A DNA stretch of 16,758 nucleotides. It comes from CAYQUC01 sp964514215 (GTDB taxonomy: Bacteria > Pseudomonadota > Gammaproteobacteria > UBA6429 > Thiohalophilaceae). Location: positions 1 to 16,758 of the forward strand of contig CAZEPW010000069.1 in assembly GCA_964514215.1 (NCBI GenBank), in the 5' to 3' direction. Of this stretch, positions 6,981 to 13,278 are shown in pieces; the stretch's first letter is position 1, and the number at the start of each line of letters is the position of its first letter. The notes beneath the pieces were generated by a model. The model worked only from the letters and a program-made list of their open reading frames with translations, was not told the DNA's origin and did no database searches. The translations under genes and the position numbers were made by a program.

Positions 6981-7034
6981 ATGCAAAGCAATACCCGCGT
7001 TTTATTTATAGACAAAATGATATTGATTATATGA
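6981..7034 (+). CDS. Putative 17-aa leader ORF overlapping the mutH start
   Basis: ATG at 6981 has a strong Shine-Dalgarno (AAGGGGA, 6967-6973, 7-base spacing), the best in this neighbourhood. It reads MQSNTRVLFIDKMILII and stops at TGA 7032-7034, overlapping the mutH ATG at 7031-7033 as ATGA. mutH has no Shine-Dalgarno of its own, so termination-reinitiation coupling is a reasonable inference. The peptide has no recognisable motif; its role may be purely to bring ribosomes to mutH. Confidence 0.45.
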   Translation: MQSNTRVLFIDKMILII

Positions 7035-7714
7035 ATTCTAATTTTTTTCAAACTCCCAACACTGAACAACAATTACTACAAAACTGCACGGCTATTGCTG
7101 GCCAATCACTGACTGAATTGACTACATTATGTAAAGTTGAATTACCCCAAGAGCTTAAATTTTCAAAAGGTCTAACAGGGCAGTTACTTGAAAAAATACT
7201 CGGTGCCACTGCCGGTAACGCGGCTGAACCTGATTTTCAAAATTTAGGTATCGAATTAAAAACAATTCCTGTTGATATCAATGGTAAACCTCGAGAAACA
7301 ACCTATGTTTGCACCGTGCCATTGCTCAACTCTAATGGTGTTAGCTGGCAACAATCGTGGGTACGTCGAAAACTTAGCCGAGTATTATGGTTACCAATTG
7401 AAGCGGATCCTCAAATTCCATTGGCCAAACGACGTATAGGTATGGGCATTTTATGGAGCCCAACAGAAATGCAGTCTCAAATATTACAACAAGACTGGGA
7501 AGAATTAATGCAGCTAATTAATACCGGACAATTTGAACATTTAACAGCAAAAATTGGCACCTACCTTCAAATTAGACCCAAGGCGGCAAACTCAAAAACA
7601 CTCACTCATGCCACCAATGAGCTTGGCGCTCCGTGCTTAACGGCTCCAAGAGGGTTTTATTTACGAACGCAATTAACAAGTTCAATACTTCAACAGGCAT
7701 TTGTTTTACCTTAA
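7031..7714 (+). CDS. mutH: DNA mismatch repair endonuclease MutH
   Basis: MutH nicks the unmethylated strand at hemimethylated GATC after activation by MutS/MutL. At 227 aa it matches E. coli (229). The catalytic set E54, D68, E75-x-K77 keeps the E. coli spacing (E56, D70, E77, K79), in GQLLEKILGATAG and PDFQNLGIELKTIPV. Also visible are VRRKLSRVLWLP, QDWEELM, YLQIRPKAAN and the C-terminal PRGFYLRT segment. ATG 7031 is the only canonical start after the in-frame stop at 6974, and it overlaps the stop of a short leader ORF. A methyltransferase follows after 24 bp. Presence of MutH implies Dam methylation in this organism. Confidence 0.97.
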   Translation: MNSNFFQTPNTEQQLLQNCTAIAGQSLTELTTLCKVELPQELKFSKGLTGQLLEKILGATAGNAAEPDFQNLGIELKTIPVDINGKPRETTYVCTVPLLNSNGVSWQQSWVRRKLSRVLWLPIEADPQIPLAKRRIGMGILWSPTEMQSQILQQDWEELMQLINTGQFEHLTAKIGTYLQIRPKAANSKTLTHATNELGAPCLTAPRGFYLRTQLTSSILQQAFVLP

Positions 7715-7738
7715 TCCAACACATGAAACGATAAAAAA

Positions 7739-8569
7739 ATGACTAACGACTCAACAGCTACAGATAAAACGACAGCACTATTTAATTTGGTTTCTGATAT
7801 TTATGAAAATCCATCAACTCGATTTTTTTCATTTTGCGGCGATCAGGTCGCGCAGCAACTTCAAGCTGGGCCAGGAAAAAAAGTATTGGATATCGCTGCT
7901 GGTACTGGCTGTAGTTCAATCGCAATAGCCCAAACTGTGCAAGCAAACAATGGACGAGTTACTTGTATCGATTTATCTGATGGCATGCTAAAAAAAGCAC
8001 AGCAAAATATTGAGCGAGCAGGTTTAAAAAATGTTGATTACCATATTATGGACGGCCAAAATCTGGAGTTTAAAAGTAACTACTTTGATCATATAAACTG
8101 TAGTTATGGTATTTTTTTTATGCCTGACATAAACCTTGCACTACAATCGTGGTTTCGCGTTTTAAAACCCGGTGGTTCGGTGTTATTCACCAGCTTTACT
8201 GAAAAAGCCTTTGAACCATTAACATCATTATTTTTAGAGCTGCTGCTTGAATTTAATATCTCAATGCCCGAAGCAAAATGGCAAATGTTAAAAAAGGCTC
8301 AAGACTGCATAGAATTACTCGAATCTAATGGCTTTGAATCCATCGAAATAATCGATAAACAATTAGGCTATCACCTAAATGATTTTAATGACTGGTGGGA
8401 AGTTTTATGGAGCACGGGTTATCGTGGATTACTCGAACAATTAAGCGATGTGGATCTTGCTAAATTTCGCATCAAGCATTCGATACAAATTGAACAGCTG
8501 CGAACCAAAGATGGTATTTGGATGGATGTCGAAACCCATTTTTCTAAAGCAAAACGTCCAATTGCTTGA
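7739..8569 (+). CDS. Class I SAM-dependent methyltransferase (UbiE/Methyltransf_11 type)
   Basis: A 276-aa protein with a Rossmann methyltransferase core. Motif I VLDIAAGTG lies at 49-57, the acidic end of strand 2 is D78 (CIDLS), the DGQNLEF motif is near 105-111, and LKPGG at 142-146 precedes strand 5. The N-terminal helix ALFNLVSDIYENP resembles UbiE-like enzymes acting on small molecules. The roughly 100-residue C-terminal part (Trp-rich DWWEVLWSTGYRGLL) probably shapes the substrate site. It is not close enough to UbiE to name. It follows mutH by 24 bp and is followed by the GIY-YIG gene after one base, so all three look cotranscribed. The substrate is unknown; a link to DNA repair rests only on position. 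Confidence 0.85.
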   Translation: MTNDSTATDKTTALFNLVSDIYENPSTRFFSFCGDQVAQQLQAGPGKKVLDIAAGTGCSSIAIAQTVQANNGRVTCIDLSDGMLKKAQQNIERAGLKNVDYHIMDGQNLEFKSNYFDHINCSYGIFFMPDINLALQSWFRVLKPGGSVLFTSFTEKAFEPLTSLFLELLLEFNISMPEAKWQMLKKAQDCIELLESNGFESIEIIDKQLGYHLNDFNDWWEVLWSTGYRGLLEQLSDVDLAKFRIKHSIQIEQLRTKDGIWMDVETHFSKAKRPIA

Positions 8570-8570
8570 T

Positions 8571-8825
8571 ATGTGGTGTGTTTATATTCTGCAATGCAGT
8601 GATTCCAGCTTATATACAGGCATAACCAATGATATTGATTCACGATTATACGCGCATAACCACCTAACTACTGGGGCTAAATATACACGCGTTCGTCGTC
8701 CGGTTGTTTTAGTCTATTCTGAAAACTGTGACAGCCGTTCGTCAGCCCAAAAACGTGAATCGCAAATAAAAAAACTATCACGGTTAAAAAAATTGAATTT
8801 AATTGCAGTCAGCCAAAACACTTGA
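8571..8825 (+). CDS. GIY-YIG nuclease superfamily protein (YhbQ/UPF0213 type)
   Basis: A single-domain GIY-YIG protein of 84 aa. Residues 4-6 VYI and 15-19 YTGIT make the GIY-YIG pair, R25 is the catalytic Arg of the second helix, GAKYTR (35-40) and RRPVVLVY (42-49) are the family's signature middle part, and E63 in KRESQIKKLSR is the metal-binding Glu. The frame is open further upstream (from 8448), but the ATG at 8571 gives the standard N-terminus MWCVYILQC and lies one base after the methyltransferase stop, implying translational coupling. Family members have been reported as DNA endonucleases or exonucleases; most are uncharacterised. Confidence 0.93.
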   Translation: MWCVYILQCSDSSLYTGITNDIDSRLYAHNHLTTGAKYTRVRRPVVLVYSENCDSRSSAQKRESQIKKLSRLKKLNLIAVSQNT

Positions 8826-8889
8826 GATAATTCAGCTTTCTATGTGAGCCACAACAAATCAATTAACTGAGCCAAAAGTAACATTCATT

Positions 8890-9606
8890 ATGACTGAATT
8901 AGATTCAAATAATTTAACCAATTTATCAAACTTAACCAGCGTACCTGATCTGGAATCACCAGAAGCACAGGCTCGAATCCAAACAACATTAGATAAAGAA
9001 CAGCAGCTTTATGATGCACTAAGCACCGATGCACCAGAGCTTGATCGAGCATTTATTCTACTCAGAATGGCCGACGCTCAAGTTGGACTAAAACAAAATG
9101 AAGCCGCTTGGAATCATGCTAGACGCGCATTTGAGAGTTTTATCGAAAATGAAGAATGGGAAGCTGCTGTGGAGGCCTGTAATTTGCTATATCAGACCGA
9201 ACAACCGGCTTCAATCTGCGCCCTTGGACAAGGTATTTGGTTAGCTGTAACCTTTCCTATTGACGTAACATTAAGCATTAATATGTTAACTCATATTATT
9301 GATGAAACGCCAGCTCGTTCTGATGGTGCCGCAGTCGCAGCAATTACTGCACATTATATTGCCGATATTCGCTCAGATGATGAAAAACACTCCAGTATCT
9401 CGTTTTTAACCAGCAACATACTGGCTCGAGTTGCTGAGAATCACGGCGATGTTAAAGACCAGCATTCTTTGGACATTTGGATGCAGAAACTCGAACTCAA
9501 AAATCCCGAGCAGTTTTTACCACGATTATCTAAAATTTTGAATATTATCGTAGAAAATAATTGGTGGTATGATAAAGACAAGCTACGACAAAAAATCCCA
9601 AATTAA
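8890..9606 (+). CDS. Helical TPR-like protein of unknown function
   Basis: A 238-aa soluble acidic protein with no signal or membrane segment. After an Asn/Leu/Ser-rich start (residues 5-18) it is predicted almost wholly helical. Residues about 45-100 alternate like a TPR pair (LDRAFILLRMADAQVGLKQNEAAWNHARRAFE, then EEWEAAVEACNLLYQ). The centre has ALGQGIWLAVTFPIDV and a DGAAVAAITAHYIADI helix. The C-terminal part ends with Trp-rich NNWWYDKD. I have the impression of a conserved hypothetical family but cannot name it. It starts 64 bp after the GIY-YIG gene, with a weak RBS. A perfect inverted repeat follows the stop. Confidence 0.75.
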   Translation: MTELDSNNLTNLSNLTSVPDLESPEAQARIQTTLDKEQQLYDALSTDAPELDRAFILLRMADAQVGLKQNEAAWNHARRAFESFIENEEWEAAVEACNLLYQTEQPASICALGQGIWLAVTFPIDVTLSINMLTHIIDETPARSDGAAVAAITAHYIADIRSDDEKHSSISFLTSNILARVAENHGDVKDQHSLDIWMQKLELKNPEQFLPRLSKILNIIVENNWWYDKDKLRQKIPN

Positions 9607-9628
9607 GTGCTATTTTGAGATTTACCGG

Positions 9629-9665
9629 TTTATTGTGTGAACTGTCTGGCATTTCACACAATAAA
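9629..9665. repeat. Perfect 13-bp inverted repeat (hairpin) before the riboswitch
   Basis: TTTATTGTGTGAA (9629-9641) and TTCACACAATAAA (9653-9665) are exact reverse complements around an 11-base loop. It starts 22 bp after the stop of the preceding gene. No T-tract follows on either strand, so it is not a classic intrinsic terminator. The half-site spacing (13 between TGTGA and TCACA) does not fit CRP, which needs 6. It could be an operator or an mRNA 3'-end hairpin. Confidence 0.7.
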
Positions 9666-9711
9666 TCGTCTATTATTTAACCATCTCTTTCTCATTCTGC
9701 TATATCTATTA

Positions 9712-9795
9712 ATGTCACAGAGGCAAACTCTTTCGAAAGATGAGGGCGCAAAACCACCGGTCTACGGAAATGTTCTAAGACAGCGGGGTTACCAG
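9712..9795 (+). ncRNA. Cyclic-di-GMP-I (GEMM-I) riboswitch aptamer
   Basis: The conserved blocks of the GEMM-I class occur in the right order and spacing: GGCAAAC at 9722-9728; P2 CTC/GAG (9728-9730 with 9742-9744) capped by a GAAA tetraloop (9735-9738) closed by C-G; GCGCAAA at 9746-9752; CACCGG at 9755-9760; P3 GTCT/AGAC (9760-9763 with 9778-9781) carrying the CTA element; and AGCGGGGTTACC at 9782-9793. This closely parallels the Vibrio cholerae Vc2 aptamer. Aligned directly before CAAAC, the ligand-discriminating position 20 appears to be G, favouring c-di-GMP over cGAMP; the C of GGTTACC that contacts the other guanine is present. Deviations from Vc2 are small (ACGCAAAGCC is GCGCAAAACC here). 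It lies about 210 nt upstream of the DUF1631 gene, same strand. Confidence 0.88.
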
Positions 9796-9810
9796 AAAAT
9801 AGTTTTTCTG
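9793..9810 (+). other. Short hairpin directly 3' of the aptamer
   Basis: CAGAAAA (9793-9799) pairs with TTTTCTG (9804-9810) around a TAGT loop. Its first bases belong to the end of the GGGTTACC block of the riboswitch, so forming this stem may compete with closing the aptamer. It is part of a possible expression platform. Confidence 0.4.
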
Positions 9811-9848
9811 CTCAGCGTAATCCAGATTTTTTCTATGGAATTAAATGG

Positions 9849-9892
9849 AAATTAATTTGAACAATTAGTGCTGTAATTAATTTAAATTTTTT
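9849..9892 (+). terminator. AT-only hairpin with T-run, possible weak riboswitch-controlled terminator
   Basis: AAATTAATT (9849-9857) pairs with AATTAATTT (9875-9883), followed by AAATTTTTT. The stem contains no GC pair, so on its own it is a poor terminator. It is listed because it is the only hairpin plus T-run between the aptamer and the controlled gene. Confidence 0.3.
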
Positions 9893-10003
9893 AAGCCTAG
9901 TATTTCAAAAACCACCTCAATGTGCCGATAAAACAGGTAAGACTTTTATTTACTTAGAATGACTACCCGAAACTTCAAAATCAACACTAGAGCTATTTAG
10001 TAT

Positions 10004-12415
10004 ATGTCCGTGGATAAAAATATTGTTTCAATTCATTCAAAAACTACCGACAGTAATCCGGAGCATGATTCAGCCATTAATAAATCATTTAATGCAACGG
10101 AGGTAATTGAAGTTTGTCGTAAAATAATGAATTCTAAATTAAAAGAATTGGTGCATGGTTTATTTGATAACACTGATGATGCCTTATTCGAACTTGCAGA
10201 TAAAGCCGAAACAAATTCCATTCAGTGTAAATACTTCGATGCAATGCGTATTGTACGATTTAAACGCCAAGAAATTGAAGATGCATTTAATAATAACATT
10301 ATCGATCAATTTCATAATTTAAGAATAACCCATGATATTAATGAATCGCTAACTAACATTTCCATCGCTAATTTTTCGTTGATGCAAGAATGCGATTTAG
10401 AGGAAACACTTGCAATTGACGGGTTAATTGGAAAAGTTAATAATCGCCAACGTGAAACGTTATTTGCATTAGAACAACGCGTTGCCTCAGTATTGCCCAA
10501 TCTTGATATTACGATTGACAACAACCCCTTTGGTCCTCAAACCATATGCAATTCATTCAAAGAGTCCTTGGCAACATTGGATGTTGAAATTAAAATTAAA
10601 CTTATTATTTATAAATTATTTGATAAACATGTGATCAGTGAAATAGGAGCATTATATGACGAGCTCAATACCGTGTTTATTAGTGCCGGAATATTACCCA
10701 AATTAAAACACGATATTAAAAAATCAGAAACCAGTACGAAACAAGATAATTATTCATCAAATGCTATAATTGAAAACCCTGTAACAACATCGGCTAATAA
10801 TCTACCAGTGAATGATAATAATGTCTTGCAAACAATTCAGGGCTTATTAACAGCATCACGTAAAGTTGATGATACTGCCCCGGTAAATCAAAGTAATGCA
10901 GATTTGCAAACGAGTGCTAGCTCTTCAGTCGCTTCATTTCAAATTAATGGCACTCTACATGCCAACACCGGTGAAGTATTAGTAGCGTTAAATTCGATAC
11001 AATTAAATACTGGACATTTAGATGGTAATTCAGCTACGGTATTAACCAGTGAAATTATAAAAAATACTTTAGCCAGTCAATTTCAGTCCATGGAAAATAT
11101 AGGACCAAAAGAAGCAATAAACCCGTTAGATAATGACATTATCGATGTTATTACGATGATGTTTGACTTTATATTAGAAGATCATGAATTACCCAATGCC
11201 GTTATCGCTTTGGTTGTTCGACTACAGATCCCGATGCTTAAAGTCGCTTTAATTGATAATCAATTTTTTGCGAGTAAAACACACCCTGCTCGAAAATTAC
11301 TCAATGTCATCGCAAAAACTGGCGTTGGTTTAAGCAATGATAATTGCATCCCCGGAAATATATTATTTGATAAACTAACCGAAACAACGCTAAGCGTCAT
11401 CAACAATTTTAAATCTGACATTTCAATATTTGAAACAATACTATTAGACATAGAGCAATTTTTATCTGAGCTAGATGAAGTCAGTAAGCAAAAAACTCAA
11501 AAACACATTGATAAATATAAACAACGCGAAGAAATCAAGCTTGCGAGTGATTGGGTTAAATATTCAATTAACGAACAAATTTCAAATGAAAATATTCCCA
11601 GTGAAGTTCATCATTTTCTATTTACACAATGGAAAGATGTATTATTAAAAACTTATTTGGATCTTGGTGAAAATTCCAAACAATGGAAAAAACAAATCAA
11701 ATTTATAAGTGTGTTATTATGGTCGGTTGAAGCTAAATCAACAACTGCGGAACGCCAACAACTAGCCGGTATAATCTTAGATTTATTGGATATGTTAAAA
11801 AATGGCTTGGATTCGATATCTTATTCTAAACAAGGCACTGAAAAAATTATTGCTATGTTAGAAAAATATCATTTACACAATTTTCATTCAGGCAATAAAG
11901 CTCAAACAATTAATCAGCACCAGTTAGCCGATGAAGAAGACGATGATGACGACTATTCGAATCAACCAACATTAGTTGATATTAAAATAAATAAATTTAT
12001 CGATATTGACAAAGAAATGGAAGACTTAGTTGAAGAGTTGGATCAAATGAGTGAACAGCACTCCCCGGTACCCGATCCAATAATCGCAAACATTATTTTA
12101 AACGACTACCAAGCAGAACCTGAAAATTTACCCGATGATGAGTATTTACAACTAGCAAGGCACTTAGAAGCCGGTCGATGGATAGAGTTCACCGATGAAG
12201 ATAATCGAACACAACGTGCAAAACTGGCGTGGAAAAGTGAATTATTAGGCGAATTCACTTTTATTAATTGGCGTTTCCAAGTTGTTGCTGACAAAACCTT
12301 AAATGATCTCGCCAATGACTTGCAAACTGGTTCAGCAAAAATTATTGAAGATATTCCTATTTTTGATAAAGCACTTGGTGCGGTTGTTGAAGGATTAAAA
12401 AGGCGGATTGCATAA
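10004..12415 (+). CDS. DUF1631 family protein with possible PilZ-like C-terminal barrel
   Basis: An 803-aa cytoplasmic protein matching DUF1631 in length and ends. The N-terminal block (about 33-95) has the family's LFDNTDDALFELADKAE and FDAMRIVRFKRQEIE segments. A long, mostly helical middle follows with a Ser/Asn-rich linker (about 235-310). A second helical region (about 370-640) includes HPARKLLNVIAKTGVG, typical of the family. Then comes an Asp/Glu-rich stretch (about 643-652). The last 84 residues (from 720) carry AGRWIEF, QRAKLAWKS and GEFTFINWRFQVVADKT, a beta-rich module that resembles a PilZ-like barrel but lacks a clear RxxxR and D/NxSxxG pair. The molecular function of the family is not established to my knowledge. 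Its leader contains a c-di-GMP riboswitch. The RBS is weak, so the exact ATG is less sure than the gene. Confidence 0.87.
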   Translation: MSVDKNIVSIHSKTTDSNPEHDSAINKSFNATEVIEVCRKIMNSKLKELVHGLFDNTDDALFELADKAETNSIQCKYFDAMRIVRFKRQEIEDAFNNNIIDQFHNLRITHDINESLTNISIANFSLMQECDLEETLAIDGLIGKVNNRQRETLFALEQRVASVLPNLDITIDNNPFGPQTICNSFKESLATLDVEIKIKLIIYKLFDKHVISEIGALYDELNTVFISAGILPKLKHDIKKSETSTKQDNYSSNAIIENPVTTSANNLPVNDNNVLQTIQGLLTASRKVDDTAPVNQSNADLQTSASSSVASFQINGTLHANTGEVLVALNSIQLNTGHLDGNSATVLTSEIIKNTLASQFQSMENIGPKEAINPLDNDIIDVITMMFDFILEDHELPNAVIALVVRLQIPMLKVALIDNQFFASKTHPARKLLNVIAKTGVGLSNDNCIPGNILFDKLTETTLSVINNFKSDISIFETILLDIEQFLSELDEVSKQKTQKHIDKYKQREEIKLASDWVKYSINEQISNENIPSEVHHFLFTQWKDVLLKTYLDLGENSKQWKKQIKFISVLLWSVEAKSTTAERQQLAGIILDLLDMLKNGLDSISYSKQGTEKIIAMLEKYHLHNFHSGNKAQTINQHQLADEEDDDDDYSNQPTLVDIKINKFIDIDKEMEDLVEELDQMSEQHSPVPDPIIANIILNDYQAEPENLPDDEYLQLARHLEAGRWIEFTDEDNRTQRAKLAWKSELLGEFTFINWRFQVVADKTLNDLANDLQTGSAKIIEDIPIFDKALGAVVEGLKRRIA

Positions 12416-12609
12416 TAACCGGTGTTACGTCAAATCCGGTGTAATCGATCGAAATGAACTTATCTTAAATGGCTATTAAAGCTCAATATTTTCCTGTAAA
12501 CACATTTCAATTTATCAAAATTTATTAAACACAAATATTCAAAATAAATTAAAGAATTTATATTTTTGGCAGATATAACATGTAACACACTAACACAAAG
12601 TGAATAGCC

Positions 12610-13125
12610 ATGAATATACAAGATACTGTAGTCTCAAAAAACACTGTTATTACGCTTAGTTATGTAATGTATGATGATGATAGCGGTAAAATTCTAGAAT
12701 ATCGTGATGATATGCGCTTCTTACACGATGGTTCAGAGGAATTATTACCTAAATTACACGAGGCTGTAGACGGATATTCAGTAGGAATGAGTTGTGGTGT
12801 ATTACTTACCGAGGATGATGCCTTTGGTGCCTACGACCCTCAATTATTGGTTAAAGACGAAAAAACAAATTTTCCCTCATGTGATATCAAGGTAGGCTCA
12901 ACAATTGAAGGGCATACGGAATCAGGTGAAGTATTAATTTTTAGAATTGTTGATATCGATGGTGAGGTTGTCACAGCAGATGCTAATCACCCTCTTGCAG
13001 GCATTAATCTCAGGTTTGAATTAAAAGTAAAAGGTATTCGTCAAGCCAGTATCGTTGAGATAGAACGAGGCAAAGCCATAAAATTAACGTCACATTGTGA
13101 TGTGGCAAAAGAACAATTTCACTAA
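12610..13125 (+). CDS. SlyD-like FKBP-type peptidyl-prolyl isomerase
   Basis: A 171-aa protein of the SlyD branch: an FKBP fold with an inserted flap (IF) chaperone domain that binds unfolded segments and speeds prolyl isomerisation. The FKBP start is VITLSYVMYDDDSGKILEY. The middle TEDDAFGAYDPQLLVK leads into the IF domain, and VTADANHPLAGINLRFELKVKGIRQAS is the diagnostic SlyD C-terminal FKBP strand pair (DGNHPLAG in most relatives). The active-site loop reads FLHDGSEELLPKLHEA rather than the E. coli HGHGSLISGLE, like the variant seen in some other proteobacterial paralogues. The His/Cys-rich metal-binding tail of E. coli SlyD is missing. It starts about 195 bp after the DUF1631 stop. Confidence 0.85.
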   Translation: MNIQDTVVSKNTVITLSYVMYDDDSGKILEYRDDMRFLHDGSEELLPKLHEAVDGYSVGMSCGVLLTEDDAFGAYDPQLLVKDEKTNFPSCDIKVGSTIEGHTESGEVLIFRIVDIDGEVVTADANHPLAGINLRFELKVKGIRQASIVEIERGKAIKLTSHCDVAKEQFH

Positions 13126-13181
13126 CACTAAATACCTCTTAATTATTAAGCATTAATACTGCTTTATTTTGTGACCTGTAT

Positions 13182-13219
13182 CCCTTATTTCATTAATTTA
13201 TATAAAGGGTTTCTTTCTG
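13182..13219 (+). terminator. Possible terminator after the SlyD-like gene
   Basis: CCCTT (13182-13186) can pair with AAGGG (13205-13209), followed by the T-rich run TTTCTTTCT. The loop is long (18 bases) and AT-rich, so this is only a moderate candidate, about 55 bp after the stop. Confidence 0.35.
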
Positions 13220-13242
13220 TGAGCGATATATAAGTAACAGAA
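13215..13242. repeat. Inverted repeat upstream of the diguanylate cyclase
   Basis: TTCTGT (13215-13220) and ACAGAA (13237-13242) are exact inverted half-sites 16 bases apart, straddling an AT-rich GATATATAAG that could be a -10. The 5' end of the cyclase is 37 bp downstream. It is a possible operator, but 6-bp arms occur by chance. Confidence 0.25.
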
Positions 13243-13278
13243 GAACTATTATTATTCTTACTGAAAGAGAGTTTATAC

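Larger units (their letters stand above)
9607..10003 (+). other. 397-bp regulatory intergenic region
   Basis: No gene is called here; the open frame at 9637-9855 is explained away by the RNA structure it overlaps. In order, the region holds a 13-bp perfect inverted repeat, a cyclic-di-GMP-I riboswitch aptamer, a short hairpin abutting it, an AT-only hairpin with a T-run, and about 110 bp of plain leader up to the DUF1631 start, which lacks an obvious Shine-Dalgarno. Confidence 0.75.

Noticed and set aside
8448..8570. Upstream extension of the GIY-YIG frame
   Set aside because: It overlaps the end of the methyltransferase and adds 41 residues before the canonical VYI start of the domain.
9636..9658. 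CRP-like TGTGA...TCACA half-sites
   Set aside because: The spacing is 13 bases rather than 6, so it does not fit a CRP site.
9637..9855. 72-codon + strand ORF
   Set aside because: It runs through the inverted repeat and the whole riboswitch aptamer, has no RBS and a composition unlike a protein.
12418..12445. ACCGG/CCGGT pairing after the DUF1631 stop as a terminator
   Set aside because: Only 5 bp, a 13-base loop and no T-tract; also readable as a direct repeat of CCGGTGT.
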